Source: Clostridium kluyveri
GTDB lineage: Bacteria; Bacillota; Clostridia; Clostridiales; Clostridiaceae
Length of the DNA stretch: 64,000 nucleotides
Assembly: GCF_001902295.1 (NCBI RefSeq)
Contig: NZ_CP018335.1
Span: forward strand, 2,666,001 to 2,730,000
Direction of reading: 5' to 3'
Below the pieces are notes generated by a model, which was not told the DNA's origin, ran no database searches, and worked only from the letters and a program-made list of their open reading frames with translations. This document shows, piece by piece, positions 18,118-28,825 of this stretch (position 1 is its first letter; the number at the start of each line of letters is the position of its first letter). Both the position numbers and the translations under genes were made by a program.

Positions 18118-20082
18118 CTAAGAATCATTTGATTTCATCCATGTATTTATCTGTTTGTCATATATGTTTCTTGCACATGCAAGATATAACAGCTGAAGTA
18201 CAAGGTAAATTGAAGATATAGCTATGAAATATCCTGAAAGATTATCTCCTAGCAAATTGCTCAGTGACTTTATTGCAAATATAGAATGACTTACTGCTAC
18301 TGCAAAAGGCAGCAAAAACATTATTGCACATTGGGTTCCTACAGTTCTTTTTATTTCATCATTGGATACCCCCATTTTCTTTAATGCTGTAAATTCATGT
18401 CTGTCCCTCTGTATCTCATTGAAAATCTTAAAATACAGTATACTGCTGGTTGATATAAAAAATATTATAGATATAAATACCCCAATAAACAATAAAAGTG
18501 ACATACTTCTTACAACAGGCATATATTTTATAACTCTCTCTGAAAATAATACTCTGTTATTATGGGCAGATATCTTTTTGATCTGCTCTACTGCATTGGA
18601 AGCATTTTTCCAATTTTTTATATTGTATCCATAATAAATCAATCTTTCACCGTCAGGAGTACTTTTAAATATACTATTAAATACATCATCGGCTACAACA
18701 GCAGTGTTAGTATTTTTATCATCACTATTTATTATTCCTCCGCTTGTTTCATCCTTTATTTTAAATTTCAAATTTTTATCACCGGCGGTCAGAGTCAAAT
18801 ATTTTTTGTCATCTATAAAGTATTTGATCCCCATATTCCCCATTATATTATAGGTGTGTATAAATACCTCTCCATTTTGCAATTGTACCTTGTTTTTGTC
18901 AAATTGAGAAGCCATAGCATTGTAATCTGAATTGGACATAATGTAAAAATCTTTTTTATTCTGAAGCTCACTTGATGTGTCTCTTTCACCATTTTGGGCT
19001 TTTATTAGTGGAATTCTGTTTTTATACTGCAGTTAGTGACCATACTCTTTTATTGTTTTTTCTATTTCTTCAGATAACATAACATTATTAGAAACAGGCT
19101 CTCTTTCAATTATACTAAAATCCTGTGGAAAATTTTGCTGTATGGCTCCTAAAATGTTTTTTTGTATGGAATATACACTTACAGAAGCTGTTAATGTAAC
19201 CGCACTTAAAATAGATGCTATAAATAAAATCTTTGCATTATCTTTTAGTTTATATATGATTTGGGATAATGTTATGAAGTTAATCCCCCTATAATAAATT
19301 TTTTTATTCTTCTGAAGCCCGTTGGTAAAAAATACGCTGAACTGAGAATACAAAAGATAAGTTCCCAGAATAACAAGAATTAAAATAGGAAGCATGGTAA
19401 ACATTATAGCCATGCCGGAATATACAGCAATTATATATCCTGCAGCTATAAGTACTATAGAAAGCAGAGCTTTAACTTTGGAAAACTTCGGCACTGGTTT
19501 GGGAATTCTGTCCCCTTTTAGTAATTCTATTATATTGTCATTTTTTATTTTATAGCTGACTATAAAACCAATTCCCTGAAATAAAACAAAAAACGCAATC
19601 AGTGTTATGATAATTGCTTTAGCTGAAATTACAAAAGGTATTTCTACATTCAAAGCTAAAATCACCGTAATAGCCATGAAAAACAATTTGGAAAACAACA
19701 TCCCAAATAGAATACCAGTAGCTATAGCTGTAAGAGACACAATAACATTTTCAAGTATCACATATCCCCTTATCTGTCCCCTGGTAAGTCCGAACATGGA
19801 AAGAAGTCCAAACTCCTTTTTCCTTGATTTCAGGAAACCTGAAATAGAATAAGTAGTAAATACCAGTGCAAATATAATTATTATGGAATTGCATAAAAAC
19901 ATAATTTCCGAGGCCATGGCTCCCATGCTTCCCATTATATTTACACCCTTCACCTGTGGGTTGTATATAAAATTTGCAAATATAAAAAATATGGTCACCA
20001 CCAAAGTATTGCTCAAGTAGTACATAACATACTTATTTAAATTTCCCATAATATTTTTATAGACTATATTACGGAATGTCAT
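18118..20082 (-). pseudogene. BceB-type ABC permease with in-frame stop
   Basis: FtsX-fold permease of the peptide-antibiotic sensing/detoxification (BceB-like) group. The start is ATG 20082 (MTFRNIVYKNIMGNL), overlapping the ATPase gene by 14 bases. The frame runs to a TAA at 19033-19035, then continues in the same frame for another 304 codons to 18118, including the rest of the extracellular domain and the C-terminal helices. Reading across the TAA gives about 654 residues, the family's usual length. A single nonsense mutation therefore cuts the gene in two. The downstream piece has an internal ATG at 18939. Confidence 0.82.
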
Positions 20083-20836
20083 TATAATTCCCTTCCAACA
20101 TTGAAAGTGAATCCATAATTTCTTTAAAAAAGCTCTGTCTGCTATTTCCCCTGACAATTTCAGAAAAATATTTTCCATCTTTAATCATCACTATTCTCTT
20201 GCAAAAACTTGCTGCAAAAGGATCGTGGGTAACCATCATTATGGAGGTTCCCTTATGTTGATTTAAATTTTCCAGTGCTTCCATAACATCCTGAGATGCT
20301 TTTGAATCAAGATTTCCTGTGGGTTCATCTGCAAGTACAATAGACGGATTGTGGATCAAAGCCCTGGCACATGCTGCTCTCTGCTGCTGCCCGCCTGATA
20401 CCTCATAAGGTCTTTTAGTAAGAATGTTTTTTATATTTAAAATTTCTGCAATATTATCCACTCTCTTCTCTATTTCCCCTACCTCCAATTTATCCAGAAC
20501 CAGTGGAAGTATTATATTTTCCTCTATTGACAACGAGTCCAGGAGATTAAAGTCCTGAAATACAAAACCCAGTTCTTTTCTTCTAAAAAGTGCTGCATCT
20601 TTTTCACTTAAATCAGACGGATTTGTTCCATTTATCAATAATTTGCCTGAGGAGGGTGTATCAATAGTAGCCAATATATTCAAAAGAGTAGTTTTCCCGC
20701 TTCCAGAGGGTCCCATTACTCCTATGAACTCCCCTTTTTCTACACTTATATTGAACTTGTCAAGAGCTTTTACTCTGACTGCTGCGGTTTTTCCGCCATA
20801 TATTTTAGTTATATTTTCAGCTTTTAATACTGCCAT
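20069..20836 (-). CDS. BceA-type ABC ATPase
   Basis: This 255-residue ATPase has Walker A GPSGSGKTT, signature VSGGQQQR, Walker B IVLADEPTGNLD and H-loop in VTHDP. It is the partner of the FtsX-type permease that follows and overlaps it. The gene is intact, but the permease carries a stop and the linked kinase and regulator are damaged, so it may no longer have a working partner. Confidence 0.88.
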   Translation of the reverse strand: MAVLKAENITKIYGGKTAAVRVKALDKFNISVEKGEFIGVMGPSGSGKTTLLNILATIDTPSSGKLLINGTNPSDLSEKDAALFRRKELGFVFQDFNLLDSLSIEENIILPLVLDKLEVGEIEKRVDNIAEILNIKNILTKRPYEVSGGQQQRAACARALIHNPSIVLADEPTGNLDSKASQDVMEALENLNQHKGTSIMMVTHDPFAASFCKRIVMIKDGKYFSEIVRGNSRQSFFKEIMDSLSMLEGNYNDIP

Positions 20837-20957
20837 AATTTTCTTTTCTATCTCCTTCCAAAATAATTTGCCGGCTAACCATATTATAAAAAAAATAGAG
20901 AAATCAACATATCGATTTCCCTTTCATCAAGCAATTTTATGTTACAATCTTGTAAGA

Positions 20958-21354
20958 TTATAATTTAAATATATTTTTCCCTCTATAAAATACTATTGAA
21001 AATTCAGTTCCATCACCCTGTTTTGATCTGACAAACAATCCATGTGAAAGTTTATCACATATTCTTTTGGACAAATACATGCCCATCCCAGTAGATTCCG
21101 ATGTCTTTCTACCATTTTTCCCTGTAAAAAAGGCATTAAATACTCTGCCCAGATCTTCCTTTGGTATTCCAATTCCATTGTCTTTTATGGATACAATCAC
21201 CTTTGATTCTTCCTCCATTATTTTAAACACCATGGATTTATCCTTTTTTTCTACAGCTTTAGAATATTTTACTGCATTGATTAGTATTTGATTTATTACA
21301 AAGGCTATCCATTTCTTATCTGTTTCTACCAATACGATTTTATCACATATTATT
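20958..21354 (-). pseudogene. BceS-type histidine kinase, C-terminal ATPase domain only
   Basis: Only the catalytic domain remains. Reading down from about 21350 it starts at PKIICDKIVLVETDKKWIAF, then has the N-box NQILINAVKYS, DNGIGIP and the G-box STGMGMYLSKRI. The membrane helices and the phospho-acceptor His domain (roughly 200 residues in relatives) are missing. The break abuts the truncated end of the upstream regulator gene, so one deletion probably removed the 3' end of the regulator and the 5' part of the kinase. Confidence 0.75.
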
Positions 21355-22008
21355 TTAGGAAATATATGAATTCTCTATTCCTATCTGTTCAAGTTTTTTC
21401 CTAAGCCTTGTCATATTCACTGAAAGAGTATTGTCATCTACAAAATCTATATCGTTCCAGAGCACTTCAAGCAAAGTTTCTCTTGATACAATTTTATTTC
21501 CATTTTTCAGTAGAGAATGCAATAGCAAAAATTCATTTTTACTCAATTCTATTTTTTTATTATTAAATTCAATCATATTCTGATTTATATAAACCAATAA
21601 TCCATTGACCTCATATATGTCCTTAGAAGTATTTTCCGAATAGATCCCATAAACTCTCCTTATGACACTTTTTATTTTAGCAAGCAGTACATCATAAGAA
21701 AAAGGCTTTGTTATATAATCGTCTCCTCCATTTTCTATTGCCATTACCTGATCCATATCCGAGTTTCTGGCTGAAATAAAGATCACAGGAACATTGGATA
21801 GGGTTCTTATATTCCTGCACCAATAAAACCCATCATAAAATGGAAGATTTATATCCATAAGTACAATTTGGGGCTTACAATCCACAAATTCATTTTTTAT
21901 GTTTGAAAAATCTTTTACCATAAAAGTTTCATAACCATATCGTTTCAGAAATCTTTCAATTAATTCACTTAATTTTTTATCATCTTCTATTATCATTATC
22001 CTGTACAT
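21355..22008 (-). pseudogene. BceR-type response regulator, truncated C-terminus
   Basis: The receiver domain is complete, with Asp in IVLMDINLP and Lys in ITKPFSYD. The winged-helix domain is normal through VNMTRLRKKLEQIGIEN and then stops after SYIS. Relatives end about 12 residues later with a wing hairpin (RGVGY-like), which is missing. The likely start is ATG 22008 (MYRIMIIEDD), with AAGGG nine bases upstream; an ATG at 22068 gives an atypical 20-residue extension. The loss lies exactly at the junction with the truncated kinase. DNA binding is probably impaired. Confidence 0.65.
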
Positions 22009-22167
22009 ATTATCAAACCCTTGTTTACTAGAATAAAACCCATCTACCATAGTCGAATATGGTATCATAAAAATAACACTGCATTGATTGTTACTTATTA
22101 TATCTTAATTTACATAAAAGAACAAATCCATCAACATTCCACCTTGTAATTGACGAATTCCTGAAGT

Positions 22168-22941
22168 CTATAATCCCTGTGCATAAAGAATACCTTTTTT
22201 TATTGCTTCTGCTTTGGGATTTTCCCAGGCCATAGAATGTCCTGCTGATTTTACGATTTCAACATTTATCATGTGTCTCTCCAACTCAGTTTGGTCATCA
22301 TCCGGCAAAGATTTCTCACCAAAAATGAATGTCCTTTTACATGGCAGCGAATATAATATTTCACGCCATGACGGCTCTGCTCCGACAACCGCTGACTTTG
22401 AAATTCTACTAATCGCTGTAGAGGAGCAAACTGATAATGCGGATGCCCACATAGAATTTACACTAGAATTTTCACTGACAACTTCATCAAATATTCCATT
22501 TACAAAATCCTCTTCCTTATAGGTTCCAAATTCATAACTTAATGAGCCCTGACTACTTTTATCCAAATTAGCTTCACTAAGAATAATTGTTTCGATATTC
22601 TCCCTACATTTATTGGCAAGTTCAAGTGCAACAGCTCCGCCTAAGCTATGTGCAAAAATAATAAACTTATAAAGCCTTAGGTCTTGTACAAAATTATACA
22701 AATATTTCGCATGTTCCTTTACAGTATATAAACAACTATCTGGTTTATCACTAAACCCACTGCCAAGCAAATCTATTAATATTCGCCTGTGATTTATTAA
22801 ACAGATTTGTGATGCTACTTCAGGATAATCAAATGATCCAGCACAGCCCAATCCATGAATAAATAATATTGGTGTATCCTTACCAGGTAAATCATGATAC
22901 CTAATCTTGTTGTTCATATTGTCTACTATGTATTCTTTCAT
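22168..22941 (-). CDS. Alpha/beta hydrolase
   Basis: This 257-residue hydrolase has an oxyanion segment FIHGLGCAGS near residue 27, nucleophile Ser in AHSLGGAVALEL, and a C-terminal catalytic His in SAGHSMAWENP. An acidic residue in the GEKSLPDDD region may complete the triad. No signal peptide. An SD (AGGAGGA) lies just upstream. It stands alone between the decayed Bce module and the EFR1 gene, and its substrate is unknown. Confidence 0.82.
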   Translation of the reverse strand: MKEYIVDNMNNKIRYHDLPGKDTPILFIHGLGCAGSFDYPEVASQICLINHRRILIDLLGSGFSDKPDSCLYTVKEHAKYLYNFVQDLRLYKFIIFAHSLGGAVALELANKCRENIETIILSEANLDKSSQGSLSYEFGTYKEEDFVNGIFDEVVSENSSVNSMWASALSVCSSTAISRISKSAVVGAEPSWREILYSLPCKRTFIFGEKSLPDDDQTELERHMINVEIVKSAGHSMAWENPKAEAIKKGILYAQGL

Positions 22942-23001
22942 AAAAATCCTCCTGTTAAATATAAATACTTAAAATCTTCTTAAGTAAATTGGAAATTTAT
23001 C

Positions 23002-23808
23002 TCAAAGATTATTTTCCTTGAATTGTAATGTATTTCCTCTTATAATATCCTCGACCTTAACATTTGGATTGTGATATCTTGTACGTCCGATTGTGCTTTT
23101 GCCATACTCTATTGCCTCATATGGACACCACTGAATACAGGCAAGACACCGCTCACAATGATGCTGCCAAATCGGATTGCGTTCTTCCATTTTTATATTA
23201 TTTACAGGACATACTCTAGTGCACAGACCGCAGCCGCTGCACTTTCCACTCACCTTAAATTTTTCGTCCCATTCGGAGATACCTTTGTACAAATAACTAC
23301 GATTGGCTATCTTACTGAGAAGCCTGGCCTTTCTTTTAACCGGCTGAAACTTACCATCAACAACTGCCTCGGCGGCTTCATCCGCCTTTTCCATTGCATT
23401 TTTTATCAGCTTTTGCACAACGTCAGGAGCGAAGGCCTGATACTTCACGATATAATTCCCTGGCATCTTTACTCCGGCTGCATAGGACAAACAAACACCC
23501 TTTTCTTTCAAGATATCGTCCAGCATTCCCAGAGTGTCTGCTCCATTTCCACCGAAATTTATAAATGCAAAGCAGTAAGTTCCTTTAATGATATTGACGT
23601 TTTGTACAAAGCGTTTTACAAGTCTCGGTAACCCGATATAAAAAACGGGAAAAACGAAACCAATCGGATTATCAGAGCCACCGATAGGCTCATCCGTTGC
23701 TCCTGCAGCCATAGACTTAATTGTGCAGTTTCCAAGTCCCTTTGCCATTTGTCGGGCTATTGTCAGCGAATTGCCCGTAGCGGAAAAATAATAAATTGTC
23801 GGCTCCAT
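23002..23808 (-). CDS. EFR1-type flavodoxin/ferredoxin fusion protein
   Basis: This is a 268-residue cytosolic electron carrier. The N-terminal flavodoxin-like domain starts YYFSATGNSLTIA (FMN phosphate loop). The C-terminal part has two [4Fe-4S] motifs, CSGCGLCTRVCPVNN and CERCLACIQWCPYEA. This pairing defines the EFR1 ferredoxin family of anaerobes. A strong AAGGAGG precedes the ATG. Redox partners are not evident; there is no operon. Confidence 0.88.
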   Translation of the reverse strand: MEPTIYYFSATGNSLTIARQMAKGLGNCTIKSMAAGATDEPIGGSDNPIGFVFPVFYIGLPRLVKRFVQNVNIIKGTYCFAFINFGGNGADTLGMLDDILKEKGVCLSYAAGVKMPGNYIVKYQAFAPDVVQKLIKNAMEKADEAAEAVVDGKFQPVKRKARLLSKIANRSYLYKGISEWDEKFKVSGKCSGCGLCTRVCPVNNIKMEERNPIWQHHCERCLACIQWCPYEAIEYGKSTIGRTRYHNPNVKVEDIIRGNTLQFKENNL

Positions 23809-23829
23809 TACATACGCCTCCTTTATAGA

Positions 23830-24309
23830 TCATTTCTGAAAGTAAATATTTTTAAATTTTATTATCATAAAAAGTTGCCTGTTATATTTATACTGAATTG
23901 TATCCAATAAACTCATATCCGTAAATGGTGTAAAACTTAATGAATTCTCATAAAGTTCAACATGATTATCTTCCCAAATTTCTTGAAATAAAATCTCTAC
24001 CTCTGCTTCTTGCTCAATACCATTCAATTTCTAATGATACATTGGGATATACTCTTTATTAAAGTACGATATTTTGTCATATACAGTAAATCTATTATTT
24101 TTAGCCACTATTTTTTCCTAATTACGAGTTTCTATAACAAGTGTCGCTTTCTTTTTAAGTACTTGAACCAGATTTTCTCTTGTTACTGCATTTGGTGAAT
24201 GAACGATTGAGTTGCCTATATTAAACACAATATCAAATTGTTGCTGAAAGACACTTGGTAGTTGTTCAGTCGCCATATCTCCATAGAAAGCATTATACAA
24301 CCAGTTCAT
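23830..24309 (-). pseudogene. SAM-dependent methyltransferase remnant with two TAG stops
   Basis: One continuous minus-strand frame reads as the middle and end of a class I methyltransferase (QFDIVFNIGNSIVHSPNA, then NLVQVLKKKATLVIETRN). Two TAG codons interrupt it, at 24118-24120 and 24031-24033. Both sit where Trp would fit (RN-W-EKIVA and MYH-W-KLNG), consistent with TGG-to-TAG changes. The N-terminal SAM-binding loop is absent upstream of 24309. The gene is therefore truncated and twice interrupted. Confidence 0.65.
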
Positions 24310-24556
24310 TTTATTATAATTTCGTTACTAGTGTGAATTACTATAGGTAGATTATATCATCTTACAAAATGCTCTGCATCCTCTAAATATAAAAATAAAG
24401 CATTCGTAGCAAAAACATAAGTACATTGAGGAAGAGAAGCGACATATAATGGATGCACAAAAAAACAAGACTGCTCAAGTGGAATTAATTACTAATTTTA
24501 CTGTTCGTTACTTCTATAAACACCAATCTTTTTCCGTTGTAAGCTTTTAATATTCA

Positions 24557-24670
24557 TTTTAAAGAAATAAAAGAATAGTAGCCCCCTGTGCAAATGGTCG
24601 CTACTATTTTTATTAAGAAATTTAGTGTTACCAGTTGCCTAAGCAACTAAGTTGTATACTACAGGATGTT
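24557..24670. repeat. Decayed second copy of the type I toxin-antitoxin locus
   Basis: This closely matches 38671-38780: the last codons of the toxin (KEIKE then TAG), the hairpin AATAGTAGC/GCTACTATT (24574-24608), and the segment around the AGTTGC-ctaa-GCAACT stem. The toxin's membrane part is lost. A second match of about 28 bases (24374-24402 against 38389-38417) suggests the duplication once covered a longer unit. The hairpin may also end transcription of the surface-protein gene at 24701 on the minus strand, since a T-rich run follows it there. Confidence 0.7.
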
Positions 24671-24700
24671 AGTGGCTTCACAAAAGTCGTGGTTGAATCA

Positions 24701-27489
24701 TTATTTAACAGTAAACTGATACCTTAATTCATTCACTAAAGAAGTACCATCTTTTGCTTTAACACCTTTTGTAATATATAAGTAATACGTTTCTCCTGAT
24801 TTATAAAGCTCTACAGGAGTTACCTTTAGTAAATTGTCTGAACCATAGCTTATCTCTACTTCTACTTTTATTCCCTTGGAATCCACTACATAAATATTAT
24901 TCTTAGTAACTGTAGCTGCATCTGCTGGCTTTGTGAATTTTATCTGCCATTTTTTATCTACACCCACAGTATCCTTCATTACTGTAGTTCTCCCCTGGAA
25001 ATAATTTTCCGGTAAACTTATTAAAACAAAGCTGCTGAATTTATCTACCCAGATAGATATACCCACTACATTTCCTTTTTCATCATATACAATAGTTCCT
25101 TTATCCACCACATTTTCTCCATCACTATGATGAACCATAACTGCTAAGGAAGAAAGAAATTTATCTAATTCTTCTTTTGAAGTTGGGAGTTTTGATGAGT
25201 CTATGGGTATAGTTATTTTTACTCTGCCTGTAATATTGGCTTCTATATTAAGCGGTGCTGCAATTATCTGCGCACCTGAAGCTAATTGTAAAATTAATCC
25301 CTTATATTCTGCAATTTTACTGCTTTCCTTTTCTTCACTGACTTGTACCTTTATGTCCTGCCCCTTTGATTTCTTAATGGTTTCTGCCGGCAGCTCTAAA
25401 GAAGCTCTTCCTGTTTCAATTATCAATGACATATTGTTACTTGCAAACTGAGCCATTGAAGTTGATGGAATCTGTGCCTCTGTCTCATCTGCATTATCTC
25501 CTGGTATATCTGTTATAGCTATGACTGCAGTTATACTCTTTACTTCTAAGGCTTTTTTTACTGTTACTGCTGCTATACTTTCATCCAATACTAAAGTATC
25601 CTTTTTAGAACCATCACTACCCGTTATTCTTGTAATGGTTGCCTGTACTGCAGTGCTTTGCTGCCCACTATTTCCAACTAGTACTGGTACTTGTCTAGTT
25701 TCAGTTGTAGGTTGCGGGGGTGTATAGGGCGGTATATAGGGTGGCACATAGGGTGCTGCTCTTGTTACTGTTACTGTATATGTGTTTGTAGTTCCATCCT
25801 GTGCTGTTACTACTACATTTATTGTATTAGCTCCAACATTTAAATTCACTGCCTGTGACACTGGATTTCCGTTCACTGTTACTGCCGCATTTGCTTCATT
25901 TACTGTTGGTGTCACAGTAATGCTTGTCACTTCATTTCCCACACTTGCCGTATAGATTGTTGTTTCTCCTGTAAATACTGGACTTAATGTCCCGCTGCTT
26001 AAGGTGAGACTTTTTAATGCTGCATCATTTGATGCTGCTCTTGTCACGGTTATTGTATATGTCTTTGTGGTCCCGTCCTGCGCTGTTACTAATACAGTTA
26101 TTATATTATCTCCAACATTTAAATTCACTGGCTGTGAGGGTGAACTTCCATTCACTGTTACTGATGCATTTGCCTCATTTACTGTGGGTGTCACAGTAAT
26201 ACTCGTCACTTCATTTCCCACAGCTGCTGTATAGCTTGTTGCTGTTCCTGTAAATTCCGGGCTTAACGTGCCGCTGCTTAAAGTGAGGCTTTTTAATGCT
26301 GCATCACTTGATGCTGCTCTTGTCACTGTTATTGTATATGTCTTTGTTGTCGTTCCGTCCTGTGCTGTTACTAATACAATTATTGTATTATCCCCAACAT
26401 TTAAATTCACTGCCTGTGACGCTGGGTTTTCATTTACTGTCACTGCTGCATTTGCTTCATTTGCTGTTGGTGTCACAGTGATACTTGCCACTTCATTTCC
26501 CACATTTGCCGTATAGCTTATTGTTTCTGCCGTAAATGCTGTGTTTAATATCCCGTTACTTAAGGTGAGACCTTTTAATGATGCATCATTTGATTTTGCT
26601 CTTGTCACTGTTATTGTATATGTCTTTGTTGTGACCGTTTTGTCCTTGGAAGTAGCAACAATATGGATTTCTTTTGCTATACCGGCATTCAGGGGAATAG
26701 ATTCCGAGGTGCTGCCGCTGGCAGAAGCATAGTCAATTCCGTCTGATGTAATTTCCATCGTTGCACTACTGTCGTTTACTATAGTCGTCACCGTGACACT
26801 GCCTGTGTTGTTATCAACATTCACATTATAATCTATCATACTAGGATCATATGATAACGATCCACTGCTTATTGCAAGACTAGTTAATACTGGCTTAATC
26901 TTTATAGTCCCTTGAGCCATGTCTGACCAATCCCCCATACTGTTCATTTCCTCAACATATAGTGTATGCGTTCCCGAGTAAAGAGAAGCCTGCGGTGTAT
27001 AACTTTCTGATGAAGTATTTGTCCATTCTGCTGCATTATCAAGCTTATGTCTGTAATAACCATAACCTGTGGCATCACTCCAGCCCCATGTGGGCATGGT
27101 ATTTTCCGTTTCAGAGGAAGATACTGTTACTGAAGGCACAGGAATTTTTTCGAATGAATTGGTTGAATCAGTAATTGTTACATCATTTAGTGGCATTATA
27201 AAGCTTGTTCCGCTAATTGATATACCATTATATTTCAGATTCTCAGCTGTAAGTGTATAACCTGGAGCTGGATAAATACTAATGGCTTCTCCTGGTATGC
27301 CAGCATTGGTGCTTAAGCCTATAGCTTGGTTAACAGAGCCGCTTACGGTAATGTTATAAGTAGAAGATTGTATATATGAAGCATCCGAAGGGAAACCCAT
27401 ACTGCCTGACTTATAATAATATTTCATATCTGAAGGACACCCTGAAAATGGTAAATAACTCTCAGTAGTCCAATTGGGCTTATATATGG
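24701..27489 (-). CDS. Surface protein, 3' exon (cadherin-like repeats)
   Basis: This is the downstream part of a large extracellular protein, cut from its 5' part by a group II intron. It opens with the end of a BspA-type repeat (CPSDMKYYYKSGS). Four or more tandem cadherin-like beta-sandwich modules of about 90 residues follow, each with a SLTLSSGTL start, SYTA-VGNEVTSITVTPT and QDGTTKTYTITVTRA. Next come a short Pro-rich linker (YVPPYIPPYTPP) and a beta-rich region. The C-terminal module (PADAATVTKNNIYVVDSKG) resembles bacterial Ig-like domains. No LPXTG motif is seen. As it stands there is no start or signal peptide; expression needs intron splicing. Confidence 0.8.
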
Positions 27490-27591
27490 ATAGGTAACTC
27501 TTTGATGTTATCTCCAAGTTTTCCCCCCATTCACACTGTACATGCGACTTTCACCGCATACAGCGTTCCAACTAATTGTGTTTTACTTTAT

Positions 27592-28735
27592 TTAACTTGA
27601 GATTTGAATATCTGAATTTCCTACTAGCTTTCTTAAAGAATTTACCTTTTTCAAACCTTTAATATCCAAATTTATTTTATCCATATACTTATTGATAGTA
27701 TCTTCTACTGTAGCATGGATTAGTTTATGTGCATCTGTACATACCCAAATTAGGTTTTTGTACTCATTTGTGCCACCTAGCTCTCTAGGGTTCTTATGGT
27801 GACATTCCATATCTCCTATTTTAAGATATTCACCTGTTATTCCACATTTACCTTGTTGTCCTGCTATAAGTGAAATTCTATTATCATTATATTCAGTAGA
27901 GTTATATTCACTTGCGTTTCTTAGAGCATACTCAATAAGTTTATTTAGATTTCCTCCTAATTTTTCATGTATAATTTTTCTACCCTCTATTGTATAGTTA
28001 TTTGTTTCTTGGGTAAAATTCATAGGAGGTTTAGTTTTAATTCCATATATGGGGAATATTGTGGTTTCTGATATCGTGTATTTTTTACCATTGTATTCTC
28101 TATATAGTTTTTGGTATGCTTTGGATATTTTGTGTTCTTTTTTCATAACATTCTTCAATCTGTTATACAAGGTTCTTGTAACTAAGAAATTGATTTTCGA
28201 GAAGTCAAGATTTACTTGGGTTGCCATTTTATAGTAGTTATGACTTCCTAATATCATGGCATTTAGCTTGTTGACTTCTTTTGGTGTTGTTTTATTCTTA
28301 ATTTTCTTTATTTGTTCTTTAAGGTTTTTGATGGTTCGTTTTTTTTGACTTGTCACTCATTCTACTATTACAGATATATCTATTGTTTTTAGTCACCACT
28401 TTGAGTTTGATGCCTAAAAATTCTGTATAGTTTCTTCGTAAATTAGTGATTTTAGATTTTTCTGGACTGATATCTAAATCTAATCTTTCTTTGAGCCATA
28501 ACCTTGTAGCCTTGAAGATTTTCTGTGCTACTCCATAATCCCTACAAAATATCTTAAAATCGTCTGCGTATCTGACAATCCATATTTCTTTAAGATTAGA
28601 TTTTTTAATACTAGCATACTTATTATAATCTTTATTGAAGTTGTACTTGGTTTTGTATGTTTCCCATTGACTACTAATCCACCAATCCAATTCATTTAAA
28701 ACTATATTTGATAATAATGGACTTATAATACCACC
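27592..28735 (-). pseudogene. Group II intron reverse transcriptase/maturase, 3' part
   Basis: This continues the intron-encoded protein after the RIT insertion: GIISPLLSN, then the catalytic YADD of the RT domain, and a thumb/maturase domain. A C-terminal HNH endonuclease domain follows (CGITGEYLKIGD, then ECHHKNPRELGGTNEYKN). At 28339-28346 a run of eight A (minus strand) shifts the frame; seven A would join the RT frame (ending NSRMSDKSKK) to the maturase frame (RTIKNLKEQIKK). The protein is therefore broken by insertion and by frameshift unless slippage at the A-run repairs the latter. Confidence 0.82.
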
Positions 28736-28825
28736 TTATGCAAAGTTGGAGATTATGCGAAGTAAACCTCATCAGGCATTGGTTTAACTGGGTTCTCTGA
28801 AGATTTACTTTGCATAATATCTCGA

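Noticed and set aside
18118..20082. Two separate permease genes at 18118-18939 and 19033-20178.
   Set aside because: The two frames are the same frame with one TAA between and together make one BceB-like protein.
25203..27260. Repetitive plus-strand frames opposite the surface-protein exon.
   Set aside because: Their repetition mirrors the cadherin-like repeats on the minus strand.
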